Assembly: GCA_033239005.1 (NCBI GenBank)
Contig: BSQZ01000011.1
Span: forward strand, 12,231,001 to 12,295,000
DNA length: 64,000 nucleotides
Direction of reading: 5' to 3'
Origin: Lamellibrachia satsuma
Lineage: Eukaryota; Annelida; Polychaeta; Sabellida; Siboglinidae
This document shows positions 35,901 through 45,600 of this stretch, piece by piece. The notes beneath the pieces were generated by a model. It ran no database searches and was not told where the DNA came from. It saw only the letters and a list, made by a program, of their open reading frames with translations. Both the position numbers and the translations under genes were made by a program. Positions within the stretch are counted from its first letter, which is position 1. Each line of letters opens with the position of its first letter.

Positions 35901-36705
35901 ATTACAATGTCGTTTGACAACACTAGAGACCAGGAGACTAAGAGGAGACCAAATAGAAGTGTTTAAAATAGTGAACGGTTATGACGATGTTGATAGGAAT
36001 ATGTTCTTCAAACTTAAAGAAGGCTGTAGAACCAGAGGACACAAAGCAGCATTAGTTAAGGAGCAGTGTAGGTTGGACATGAGAAAGTACTCTTTCTGAC
36101 AGAGCCAGAGGGTGATAAATGAATGGAACAAACTGCCAAATGATTGTGTTAACGCTAGTAGTGTGAATATGTTTAAAAATAGAATTGACAGATATTTGAT
36201 AAGGGTGGGCTACACATAGATGAGAAAATTGTTGGACTCTCGATAAGCCAATGGCTTCCTTGTCCACTTGCCATCTGGAACTTGTTGTTTGGGATAGCAA
36301 TTTTGTTAAATCCACTTAACGGTTATCATCGTAAAACATCATAATTTTATATTTCTGCATGGTTATTGTCTAGTGACTTTAGTGATACACGTATAATAAT
36401 GATTACATACACCCAGTCTCCGATGACTATGTGCCCCCTTGGCGCTAATTACAAATACGTCATAATATCAATACGAGCAGATGTTTATTGCGCAATCACT
36501 GACACCGATAGTCACAGTCATAGTAACACCGCACACTGTCGGTCACTGTCACTTCTAATCATATTGTCATATCTAAAAAATACTTCGTGTCACGTACCAA
36601 TACATGGGCCCCTTGAAGTTTTAATGGTTCTGGTGCAATGAGTGGCGAGATAAGGTACAATGCAATGAAAAAGAGAAGGAAAGCGACAGCAATTATAAGC
36701 AACAT
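20919..36705 (-). CDS. KDSR: 3-ketodihydrosphingosine reductase, ten exons, complete
   Basis: Exons in transcript order: 36705-36598, 31570-31481, 29510-29451, 28943-28878, 27534-27439, 26705-26514, 24821-24738, 24310-24227, 21725-21624 and 21035-20919. They join without a break to 332 residues, the human KDSR length, and every intron is phase 0. An N-terminal membrane segment ('[20 protein letters not shown]') precedes the SDR Rossmann fold: NADPH-binding 'TGGSSGIG', 'NCAG', then catalytic 'SSQAGQLG' and 'YSASK', and 'PPDTDTPG'. The C-terminus keeps '[15 protein letters not shown]' and the hydrophobic '[21 protein letters not shown]'. KDSR reduces 3-ketodihydrosphingosine to dihydrosphingosine with NADPH on the cytosolic face of the ER, the second step of de novo sphingolipid synthesis. 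No key residue is missing. Confidence 0.96.
21745..21960 (-). pseudogene. CR1-like LINE 3'-end fragment (KDSR intron 9 region, copy 1)
   Basis: Minus strand gives '[15 protein letters not shown]' and '[11 protein letters not shown]', followed by the shared 3' terminal block (TGGCAAGTGGACAAGGAAGC on plus). Same family as the copies at 22590, 32015, 33095 and 60070. Heavily 5'-truncated. An AT microsatellite has formed inside it near 21822. Confidence 0.75.
22590..24175 (-). pseudogene. CR1-like LINE ORF2 remnant between KDSR exons 8 and 9
   Basis: A frameshifted minus-strand RT reading: '[10 protein letters not shown]', '[20 protein letters not shown]', '[18 protein letters not shown]', then later blocks and the family's 3' terminal block. 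It begins only about 50 bases inside the intron from the donor of KDSR exon 8 (24226). Stops and frameshifts are frequent, so it is old. It lies in the KDSR sense direction. Confidence 0.8.
24941..25832. repeat. 32-bp minisatellite, about 28 copies, in a KDSR intron
   Basis: The unit reads ACTTCATCCCCTAGTAGGCC then TGTTTATTTTAT, with variation at CCCCT/CCCAT, GGCC/GACC and TTTATT/TTTGTT. The array ends directly on a reverse-oriented SINE A copy, and the unit resembles that SINE's tail, suggesting that it grew from the SINE. Confidence 0.95.
25833..26074 (-). mobile_element. SINE family A copy at the minisatellite edge
   Basis: On the minus strand it contains GCACAGTAATTGCAGTGTGG and CTGAATGCTTCCCAGGGAAT, as in the copies at 16832 and 41233. 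Upstream, minus-strand GTTAGAACCCAGGACTCTCA may belong to the same or an adjacent element. Confidence 0.6.
26155..26375 (+). mobile_element. tRNA-derived SINE (family B), best-preserved head
   Basis: The head GGGGCACTGTGGTTGTGAGG then GTAGAACG gives an A-box-like motif, and GGTTCGAGTCC near 26214 is a perfect B box (GGTTCRANTCC). The body shares ATCTGGTGTCTATGTCAGGG and TTTCCACACAGGGA with 13556-13755. Pol III transcription would start at the head. Confidence 0.8.
27715..28545. repeat. Paired CAAGTC-rich blocks, likely ends of one element
   Basis: ACTTGTTGGCAAGTCA followed by CTCAAGTCAATGACCT occurs at about 27718-27780 and again at 28415-28460 in the same orientation. Both are surrounded by many AAGTC/CAAGTC words. 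Probably a non-autonomous DNA element or two copies of one, in KDSR intron 4. Confidence 0.5.
29600..30400. repeat. Degenerate ~300-bp direct repeat in KDSR intron 2
   Basis: The order ATGGCTGCATATGTTATGTA, GGTATCATGG, GCATAATTA, GTCCACATAAAT, AATTACCAA occurs at about 29750-29955 and again from about 30040 to 30290 with many changes. No coding potential. Confidence 0.5.
32015..33090 (-). pseudogene. CR1-like LINE copy, minus orientation, KDSR intron 1
   Basis: Minus strand carries '[20 protein letters not shown]', '[18 protein letters not shown]' and '[20 protein letters not shown]', then the shared 3' terminal block near 32025-32085. It is truncated at its 5' side near 33090, directly against the next copy in the opposite orientation, and is frameshifted repeatedly. 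Confidence 0.8.
33149..34026 (+). pseudogene. CR1 ORF1 remnant with SGNH hydrolase-like domain
   Basis: A low-complexity charged N-terminus is followed by '[16 protein letters not shown]' (block I, GDS), '[12 protein letters not shown]' (block III, GTNN) and, after a frameshift near 33665-33690, '[18 protein letters not shown]' (block V, D-x-x-H). Esterase/SGNH domains are known in ORF1 of some CR1 elements. The catalytic Ser, Asn and Asp/His positions are visible, but the frame is broken at least twice, so no whole protein is made. Confidence 0.75.
34190..34815 (+). pseudogene. CR1 endonuclease (APE-type) remnant
   Basis: '[17 protein letters not shown]', '[16 protein letters not shown]' and, after a stop at about 34436, '[14 protein letters not shown]', '[19 protein letters not shown]'. 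These match the GGGV, YRxP, GDFN and LDL/VLS steps of APE-type LINE endonucleases, with G in place of D in the GDFN step and no clear SDH. Inactive. Confidence 0.75.
35177..36220 (+). pseudogene. CR1 reverse-transcriptase remnant, internally deleted
   Basis: '[17 protein letters not shown]' and '[16 protein letters not shown]' are followed within 40 bases by '[13 protein letters not shown]'-type sequence in another frame, so most of the RT fingers and palm are missing. The rest is well kept: '[19 protein letters not shown]', '[20 protein letters not shown]', '[20 protein letters not shown]', '[19 protein letters not shown]', and after an in-frame stop '[20 protein letters not shown]'. Confidence 0.8.
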
Positions 36706-37239
36706 CACAATGTTAAAGTCAAAAGTATCAACAGGAAATGATACCGGGTTATCCTACCTTCACCGGTAAGAGCTTATTTGGTTCACTCACGACTCACCAT
36801 ACGGCGCCACTGGCACAACATATTACCAGAGCTAGTGGAGTCAGACCACAGTTGAGAATTGCATTGGTGGCCATGTTAACGTTTTGTCTGATTATAAGAA
36901 AACGTGACCATCAAAAATTCTTAAAATTGTCCACAGCAAGTGCCATCATCTCATTGATATACTGACCAAATTTTATCAAAATCACATACCTCCAGCTCTT
37001 TTAAATCGCCCCGACGTGCGATGCCTATCAATTTTGATAAAAATAGCCATGTATTTATGCGCCCACGTGGCCCATAGCAGAAACATTCCCATAAATCCCT
37101 CCGCCAGTTAAACTCTTTAAAAAAATGCACTGTTTCACAGCCAATAGCTTCTACAAACAAACCTGTGAATATTCCTGCTCAAAGGCACTCATGTCACATA
37201 ATATTAATTTATTAAGTTACCATTTTGCAATTTCATACG

Positions 37240-37440
37240 CCCTACATTCGTGTATACCGAGCCGCGTCACTCCGACCTGCGCCATTTTGTAAATTGACGT
37301 TCAGCGCCACCAAGTAGGGGGTAGCTACAACTTTCGTCAACGCATCCGGTAACTCGATTCCGCATGCGCTAACTCTCTAGTTACAATTCCCGGTGAGAGG
37401 GCAATCGACGTCATAAACCGCTGTTGACAATGCCATTGCG
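37240..37440 (-). promoter_or_regulatory. Candidate KDSR promoter region
   Basis: Upstream of KDSR exon 1 on the minus strand, this CpG-richer patch contains GCGCCATTTTGT (reverse complement carries AAATGGCG, a YY1-type site) near 37282 and CGACGTCATAAA (CRE-like) near 37408. The distance to the ATG (about 550-700 bases) allows a 5' UTR. No TATA box is evident. Inferred from composition and motifs only. Confidence 0.3.
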
Positions 37441-38149
37441 TTTCATCCCACGGGCAACTAAATCAACTAGGGCCTTAATACCTTAATATATACTAAAGGG
37501 TATGCAACACGGAATGACACCACTGACCTTTCAACATCCGTATATATTAGTTATACAGGCCCAAGTTGATTCAGTTGCCCGTGTTTCATCCTATCTGCTA
37601 CACAAACGCAAACTATTATCGAATATTATTGTTTTTACTACAAACTTCCTTAATTTAAACATGGTAATGTAGTCTTCACAACTGACGCGGTTATACAACT
37701 GGACATCCGTTGAATCAAGGTAAGAACACAAACGAACAATTGCTCGCATACTAGGCCAATGCCATCTGGGACAGTGTCAGTGAGTGACACTTGTTGATGT
37801 TGGGGATATCAATGAAAATTTCACATTTGTCATTGCCATTGGCATTGCCATCGCAGATCTATTTTGTTTTATATATTTTTATGATATTGCTGAAATTCAG
37901 CACAGCGTACATATCACGTTTTGCAATTACCATTTGATGTGCCGTTTCCAAAAAAATAAAACCTGTACATCTAAAATTTCGTAGGCAAATTTTTGGCATA
38001 CCAAGTAAATTATCAATAATGTCCTAATGACAATATCTGTAAACTAGTTCTATTATTATTAACCTACTAGTCAACCAGAACATTATCGCAAAGCCGATCT
38101 CTACTTTCAGTAATTTTTTTTGGCATTCAGACACAATCAGACTTGGTCT
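37441..38149. other. No gene seen
   Basis: Between the KDSR promoter side and a repeat block. A 66-codon frame at 37784-37984 has no recognisable features and starts without ATG support. Confidence 0.35.
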
Positions 38150-38339
38150 TGAGGTCAGTGTTACTGTAATTGGAACGTCAATTCCAGAATTGGTGAAAAT
38201 ATAAATGCTATTTTCAGTTACTTTTCAATTACTTCTTGTAACTGTTCTACTCAAATTATTTGTTACAAATATTAAATTAAATATAATATGTTGTATATAT
38301 GTTTATCATTAAATGTGTCATGTACTCAAAAAAGAAATG

Positions 38340-38589
38340 TTCACCAATAATTTCGGAAAATGAACTTAAATGCCAGGAGCATAATAAAAAAAACAGTTAG
38401 ACATTATGGTAGCAGATATTGATCCTCATGTAATCATGGGCAAATAAAGATATAGTAGATGCCGAGTTATCACCGACAGGTTATGTAATGTTTAGGAAGG
38501 ATAGGCGAGAAAGAACGAGGGGGGAGTAATTATATATATATATATATATATGTATACGTATATATACATTTATATATATATATGTATAC

Positions 38590-38627
<38 letters not shown>

Positions 38628-38631
38628 ACGT

Positions 38632-38682
<51 letters not shown>

Positions 38683-38760
38683 CTAAATAATCTACCCAAG
38701 CATATGAAATAACACTGATTGTGAGGAAGCAATTTGGTGTAATAACAATTTCCAACATTA
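38340..38760 (+). pseudogene. CR1-like endonuclease fragment split by a TA microsatellite
   Basis: AGGTTATGTAATGTTTAGGA and flanking sequence match the CR1 copy at 34100-34250. The match resumes after the (TA)n at about 38690 ('GCATATGAAATAACACTGAT', compare 34285-34330). The microsatellite has therefore expanded inside an old LINE fragment. Confidence 0.65.
38529..38682. repeat. (TA)n with TATACGTATA interruptions
   Basis: About 150 bases of TA repeats, interrupted by self-complementary TGTATACGTATA blocks. Likely to form hairpins or cruciforms. Short Tyr/Ile frames across it are artefacts. Confidence 0.95.
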
Positions 38761-39500
38761 TGTGATATAATGATTACATATAATGTAGTGTTCATAGTTT
38801 GATTCATGTTAATGCAAAATATATGTACACAATGTAATACAATATTCACTTAAATCATGCATATAAAAAGATATAATACATTGTGCGACCAGGGCAATTA
38901 CAATCATATTGTACTAAAATCTTGTGTTGAAAATGGAGAGAACAGAAGTGTAGACTTACGTGCTCTCTCCTCTATTACATTGAATTAACTTTGATAGTTC
39001 ATTATTCACTGCAGCTAGCTTGTGGGTGGTGACGGGAAAAGACTGTTATATCATTATTTCTTTTTAACAATATTAAAAAAATTCGAAGAAATTGGTTGAG
39101 AGAGAGAAAGGAGAGAGAGACACTGTTATCTACATTTACAGCACAGCGATACAGTAGTTTTTACCGGGAACCATTACCTAATAATAAATTATACTCATTA
39201 CGATTAATATACTTATTTTATTACCAGATACCGTATAGTTTCCAATAGAAGCTAATAATACTAATAGTGCACCCCCTTTTTAGAAGTGAAACCATGTGAG
39301 AAAACATAAGATTTTCAGGAGTGAAGCAGACAGTTATAATAACATTGGCATGAGAACCATGCATAAAGATCAATGAAGCATTCACACATTTCCGTTTAAA
39401 AACAATAGCATATAATGGTAATTAGCACACTTGCCTAAAATTTAGCAATATATTTATTAGCTTGCACCCCTTTTCAGAAACTAATAAACATGCATACAAG
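38761..39500. other. No exon identified; AT-rich
   Basis: The missing 5' exons of the Ly6-type gene could be here or further upstream, but I find no convincing signal-peptide exon. A short GAGAGA run is at 39095-39120. Confidence 0.35.
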
Positions 39501-42500
39501 CCTTCACGGTGGATGCAACGAGTGAGTCAACAGTGGACTTGCAGCTGTTTGATCGGACAGTGTCAGACATCGTTACGGGGTGTAGCACGGGATCGGAATG
39601 TGATGCAACGGCACCAAGCAACCGTCCCACTCCCCCTGCCGTGCCCCCAACACCGTCTGCCCAAACCGTATCCTTGCAATGGCTCCTCGACAATGTTGAC
39701 AACATGATCGCAGAAGTTGAGTCATGTTGCTGTCAGGATAAAATCAAAGCGAATGATTCGTCAGTGTCAGTGGTGACAACAAAAGGCACCATTGATACAA
39801 CAAAGAGCACCACTCATCTGGACAAATCAGAAACAGGTGCGGTTAAACGTACAACTCATTCCTGTAGTCGTTTTACGTTAATTGTGACAATTATTTAACA
39901 TTTGAAAGATCAAATGATAGGATCGAGTTCATACTGACTTGTTTTCATATGAACAGAGTAATTTAATATTATTGTTAAATATTTATAATCCTACCCGATA
40001 TATCATATGCTTAATACTCTCACCTGAATTGATTTAGCCCATCGCAAATCAGGTTCGTTTATGTTCAAATACACTGTATGTATTGTGTGAATACTTTAAA
40101 TAACATGTAGAATTGATTTAAAAAAAGAGTGGGTACTTTTGTTCAAAATAAAAAAAATATTTTATTACATTTTTAAAATATTTAAAAAAAATAACACATG
40201 GAATTGATTTAATAAGAGTGTGTACTTTTGTTAAAAATCAGCAAAAGAATTTGACATTTTTTGCACAATTTCGACAGGTCCAATTGAAAATAATTTTGCA
40301 ATTTATCCGATGATTTCTTCAAGACTAAATTATACATATGAACAAATGAGCTGGCAATTTGTAGTGGATACTTGATCTATAGGTTTTATTTATCAAGAAA
40401 TGATGCTGAAAAGAGAAAAGCAAAAAAAATTGAGTTGAGGAAGGAGCTGATACAAATTAGTTTTTATATATAATACTTGACCTTTTCATGTGAAACCGAA
40501 CGTATCGATCTTGTTGCATGTAGCTCCTATACCTCTCTTCATAGATCCTTTTTTAATAACTATGTTTTATTATTTTTGCATTGTTTTAGTTATTTGACCT
40601 GCATTGATGCTGTAAGGATAATTTATATATGTGCATTGTGATTATGATTTCATTGTGAGCTATCAAAATCAAAACAACTGCCCGCATGCATGTGTGTGTG
40701 TGGGTAAGTGTGCACATGCAGTCAAGACTGAACTGATTTGTGTGCACTGTTATCACAGCAATGCCTTACATGGCTTAAATGAGAGGAATGCATTGTAGAA
40801 CAAACAGGACAAAGGTGTTACACGTGCAACAGCGCAGCTACGAATGAGGAATGCAATGAAGGAGACCTGGTGGAATGTGAAAGTAATGAGGTGCGTTATC
40901 CATTAACACCCTCCTCTGTTTCCACATCATATTTGTCAACTCCTACAATTTACCCATAAATCATAGAAATTGTCTTAAATTTTATGGTCTTATGGGTGTG
41001 AGAGACATTCCTTATGATTTTGTTAATTTTGAACAAGATTTTATGTATTATGGGATATGTTTGTGACCCTCAGTTCAAAACACTGCATCCAGATGAGCGA
41101 GCTCCTTAGTGTACGAGGTAAACCATCAGGAATAGATAATCGTGTATGGGTTCATTTGCGGTCTTATGTATCTGTGTTACCACCAGGCTGTTGGTTCAGT
41201 TCTGAATTCACCGTATATAACTGAACTATTTCATGTGGGGTGCGGTGGCATTGTGGTTAGAATATCATACTATAGTCTTTATGCAGTAATTGCATCGAGG
41301 CTGAATGCTTCCCAGAGAAGTCCATTTGGTGTTGGAATGAACAGGTCTGCCAGGGGGGTGAAATGTATAGTACTTTGAACGGTCATACAGACTGGATACC
41401 GACCTATATAAGAACTTACCTTTACCCAACCTTCGTCACTTGCAGGAGTCCTGTCAGTCGGAGCTGCGACACAGTAATGGTATGGCTCACATCATGAAAG
41501 GATGTAAGCAGCTACAGGCTTGTGAGAATAATGCAGCTGGTAATGTGAATAACTGTCCTGGACAGAATGACCAGTCGTACTGCGTGTACTGCTGCAACAA
41601 ATATTGTGTATGGCTGCAAATAGCGTGTATGGCTGCAACAAATATCTGCCTGCTAATCCTGTCGACAGTGAGTCTCTATTGCTGTGTCACTTTACTGTTC
41701 ATGCAGTCCCTTAGCATAAAAATCTGTAGAATTTTTATAAAATATTCCATAGAATTTTTCCAGAGAATTAAAAAAATATTCTATAGAATTTGTTATAGAA
41801 TTTTCTACAGGATTTTTTATACAATATTCTAAAGAATTTTGGCAGACATTTCTATAGAATTGATATAGTATTCCTACAATATTCTACTATGTGCTGTAGA
41901 ATTCTATAGAAAGATATACACATCTAATGAATTGTTTAGATTTGTTTGCTATGGGGTTCTCCAGGATGCCATTTTCATGAAGCATTCATACTGTATGAAC
42001 TGTCATTCATACGGCATACAAGCTTCATATATAAATGGTTTCATAAAATCTTTACATAATAATAAATCTATATAACTTGAATAAGTCAGGTGTAGATGGC
42101 TTCACAAAGTCTATATAACAAGTTTATTTGATTTATAACCATAGAGGTTGAAAACAGCTAAATAGGGAATATAAACAATATTTGTAGCATGAATTGTATT
42201 GTATCACAATTGTTGACATTCACCTATTAACATAGAGTGTACTAATGGGGGGGGGGGCATCAAGGCATGCGTACTAATTAAAATTAATGTCAGTACCATG
42301 TGAAATATGACCACCATTACGTCATGTGTCATGCAGCGCCATGTGGTGAACTATTATGGAACTACTATTGTTTTACAATCTGGAATCTTATCAACATTTT
42401 AAAGTACTTATTCGGGGAGATTCTGAGAATTAGCATGTTTTGTACAAATAGGAAAACATCCACAGTTGGAAACGACTCCTTAGTTTTGTATGTCTCGTTT

Positions 42501-45352
42501 TAGTCCGAACAAAGCCACCGGTCGATCGTACACCAGCAGTGGGTCTGACTACAACTTTAGACCCTGATAACTCACTGACACCAACAACAACAACTACTAC
42601 TGCTGCTACTACTACTCCATGTAACTCCATCGAAGAGCACGGTGAAGAGTACCACTGTAGTAACCAGTCCAGGGATCACAACAACTACTACGGCGAAAAG
42701 CACCGCTGTGGTGACCACTCCAGGCGTGTCAACATGTGTGACTCCAGCCACCCCAGTGACCAGTCAGAGATATTTTCCTCTGTTCTTGATATCATGGATG
42801 ATCTTCTGCCAAAACTCCAGAACTGCTGTGGTTGCGATAAACCCAAAAACTCAACGTCGACTACACCACCAAATAATGATGGTAAGATTCTTCTTATTCG
42901 TAATAATTTCATCAGTCAGGGAGGTAACCATGTATGCTGTTGTTTCTGGTTGAATGGCTGTCCAGCGTCACTGTAAATTTTCTGGAATTCCTTGGCTTCT
43001 AATCTGTAGAAAAATAGTACTTGATTCTTCTTATTCGTAATAATTTCATCAGTCAGGGAGGTAACCATGTATGCTGTTGTTTCTGGTTGAATGGCTGTCC
43101 AGCGTCACTGTAAATTTTCTGGAATTCCTTGGCTTCTAATCTGTAGAAAAATAGTACTTGATCATCAATGGTGGTTTGTTTGATCAACTTACCCTTTTAT
43201 CATTATAGAATGATAGCAACTATATTTGTGTCATTTTATCATTTCCCTTTGATCATCATGTTTATACTACTGCTCTTGAGATTTTGTTCTAAGGAAATAT
43301 AAAAATATTATTGCGTAGGCTTTTGGAATATATAAAAAAACAGTAAAGCTTTCTTTTATTATATGGTGCTAAAAAATGTGATGTTGATTAAAAATTTTTT
43401 ACACTAAGACAGTCCGCAACTACATATTGTTTTAATGCTGTAACCGTATCGACATTCATGAGACAATATATCACTCGACTTCATGTGACAATGTCATCAC
43501 CCCACATTCATGTGACAATTTCTTCATCCGACATTCACATGACAATGTCATCACCCAACAGTCATGTGACAATGTCATCAGCAATTGTTGATGTGACAGC
43601 GTCATTAAGTGACATTCATGTGACAGTGTCATCAGCTGATGTTGATGTGACTGTCATCACCGAACAATCATGTGTGAACACCTAATATTGATGTGAGAGT
43701 GTCATTTGATGTTTCTCAATCATTTTGTCATCTGTAGAAGTCTCCTGTCATCATGGTGTCAGCCCACTTCGTGATGTGTTTGTCATTCTAGGTCCAACAA
43801 TTCCGACTCTGACCACAACACCAGGTGTCACCTCGGGCAGTCAGACAGAGTCGCTAACTGTCATCCTTGACCTCATGGGGCATCTTATGCCTCAGGTCAA
43901 GTCTTGTTGCTGTGGTAACAACCAAACAACAACAACAACTGTTGGTAAGATCACATTTACAATTATTTCATCAGCACATAAAGCTGCCTTTTGATTTTTC
44001 GTTCATCTCGTTTTCGTTGTCTGTAGCCCACCTCTACATACATTGACATAAGGCTGTCTGTAGCCTACCTCTACATACATTGACATAAGGCTGTCTGTAG
44101 CCCACCTCTACATACATTGACATAAGGCTGTCTGTAGCCCACCTCTACATACATTGACATAAGGCTGTCTGTAGCCTACCTCTACATACATTGACATAAG
44201 GCTGTCTGTAGCCCACCTCTACATACATTGACATAAGGCTTTCTGTAGCCCATCTCTACATACATTGACTTAAGGCTATTTGTAGCCCACCTCTATATAC
44301 ATTGACTTAAGGCTATTTGTAACCCGCGTGTACATACATTGATTTAAGGCTATTTATAGCCCGCCTCTACATACATTGACTTACGGTTATTCATACTTTT
44401 GCAATTTACTGATCTTTCGATGATCTAACAAAAGTACACACTCTTAGTTTTATGAAACCGACTGTGAATGAATTGTAGAGGCAGCTTTAATTAGGATAGT
44501 AATTATATACATCTGTTTTCTTTCCAAACACTTACTGGATTTCTGAATAACGTTTTCCCAATGGCAACAAATTGACATAAAAAACAGGTTCAATGAACAT
44601 ATGATATTGTCACTTTTCTTATTCGTTTTCAGCTGCCCCCACGCTGCCTGACATCTCAACAACAGGTAGGCATTGCAGCATCAAATCATTAATTCATGAA
44701 GGATACAAACACCAGAGCCGAACATCTAATCTATTTAGTATCGGCTTCAACATCCTAGTTCATTGTGAAAATTTTTTTGTTTAGTTTTAATGAACTTATC
44801 TGACAAACTATGAAATGACCTTTGGTTCTGCTTAGCCAAAATTCGATAAAAATTGCAAAAGTACGTATAGCACCTCTGTAATTATACTATAACATAAGAC
44901 TATTCACTCTTTTGCAAATTACCTGATGATCGTAACAAAAGTATACGCTCTTTAATAAAAACGACTGTTTGTATTAATGGGGTAATTAAGGCACGTCTAG
45001 TGATCTATTGCAACAATTAAGAACTTAAGAGAATAGTGTAGGCAGATTTTGCATCATTCCCCACTGAACTGACATTACTGTGGTTTGCTATATGCACTTG
45101 AAGCTGATAGAAAGTACCTCGTAAAATAACATGCTTACAGGTCAACCCACTACAACAACACAGCCAATGACTACAGGTCAACCCACTACAACAACAAAGC
45201 CAATGACTACAACTGTTGCTATCCCACAAGAGAAACAGTCCCACCTGTCCATCAGTGTCAGACTGATTGGTCTTGTATTCATCAAAAGCCTGGTGGACAA
45301 GTTTTCTCCTGCCTACAAAGAACTCGAAGCAGCAGTGTGCATGTCCACTTGA
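39501..45352 (+). CDS. Unrecognised gene: Ly6/uPAR-type domain, Thr-rich linkers, repeated helix-CCC modules
   Basis: Supported exons: 39501-39836, 40808-40890, 41446-~41650 (end uncertain), 42504-42881, 43792-43944, 44633-44665 and 45141-45352 (stop TGA). Most junctions are phase 1. Exons 2-3 give a Ly6/uPAR-like pattern: 'RCYTCNSAATNEECNEGD', 'SCQSELRHSNG', 'MKGCKQLQACENN', 'YCVYCCNKYC'. Exons 1, 4 and 5 each end in a similar module: an amphipathic stretch then CCC or CCGC ('LLDNVDNMIAEVESCCC', 'VLDIMDDLLPKLQNCCGC', 'ILDLMGHLMPQVKSCCC'). Linkers are Thr/Pro-rich, as in O-glycosylated stalks. The last exon ends 'LVDKFSPAYKELEAAVCMST'. This suggests a secreted or surface protein, but no signal peptide or anchor was found, so the 5' end is probably missing. 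I do not recognise a family beyond the Ly6-like part. Confidence 0.65.
41233..41425 (+). mobile_element. SINE family A copy ending next to a splice acceptor
   Basis: GGTGGCATTGTGGTTAGAAT resembles a tRNA A box. It shares GCAGTAATTGCATCGAGGCT, GAATGCTTCCCAGAGAAGTC, GAACAGGTCTGCCAGGG and TATAAGAACTTACCTTTACC with the copy at 16832-16990. It ends about 20-25 bases before the acceptor at 41445. Confidence 0.7.
41705..41905. repeat. Degenerate ATAGAATTTT repeat
   Basis: Many variants of TCTATAGAATTTT/TATAGAATTC words in about 200 bases, in the intron after the Ly6 exon. Largely self-complementary. The Phe/Tyr/Ile-rich reading through it is not protein. Confidence 0.7.
42886..43159. repeat. 137-bp tandem duplication, two near-identical copies
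   Basis: 42886-43022 and 43023-43159 match base for base as far as I can read. Copy 1 starts inside the donor region of exon 42504-42881 (GTAAGATTC), four bases after the GT. Confidence 0.92.
43450..43690. repeat. Degenerate ~30-bp repeat (CATGTGACAATGTCATCA)
   Basis: Seven or eight loose copies of a unit with ATTCATGTGACAATGTCATC. The spacing keeps one frame open ('HVTMSSPNSHVTMSS'), but it lies in an intron before exon 43792 and has no acceptor of its own that I can defend. Confidence 0.75.
44018..44388. repeat. 37-bp minisatellite, about 10 copies
   Basis: The unit contains CTGTAGCCCACCTCTACATA and CATTGACATAAGG. Early units are nearly identical; the last three diverge (GACTTAAGGCTATTTG). 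Intronic. Confidence 0.93.
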
Positions 45353-45517
45353 CCACTTCCTTACCCACAGTGGTAGCTCACAGTCCCTCATCAAACTGTT
45401 TGTTAAGATTAGGTTACAAATGTGAAATAGTGCACCATTTATAAATAATATTTGTTCTATTAAAGAAATTGTTATGCCTTTTGGAGTCTACATTTGTTTT
45501 ACTCTACAGATCTTTTC

Positions 45518-45600
45518 AGATCTTCTTGGTCCCTTCGTCAGCATCAGACTGAACTACTCTCCAGCTCAGTTTGATGCTGACTAAGGGACCTAGAAGGTCT
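45518..45600. repeat. 38-bp-arm inverted repeat (hairpin) with 7-nt spacer
   Basis: The left arm 45518-45555 and right arm 45563-45600 are complementary at about 33 of 38 positions, with several mismatches that would be G-U pairs in RNA. The spacer is ACTCTCC. Located about 170 bases after the stop of the Ly6-type gene, possibly in its 3' UTR. Confidence 0.85.

Larger units (their letters stand above)
33095..36310 (+). mobile_element. CR1-like LINE, long decayed copy with ORF1 and ORF2 remains
   Basis: The longest copy of the family here. In order: ORF1 with an SGNH/esterase-like domain (33149-34026), an AP-like endonuclease (34190-34815), a damaged RT with an internal deletion around 35390, the C-terminal region (35400-36220), and the 3' terminal block ending near 36310. 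It lies antisense to KDSR in intron 1, with a minus-strand copy abutting its 5' end. Confidence 0.82.
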
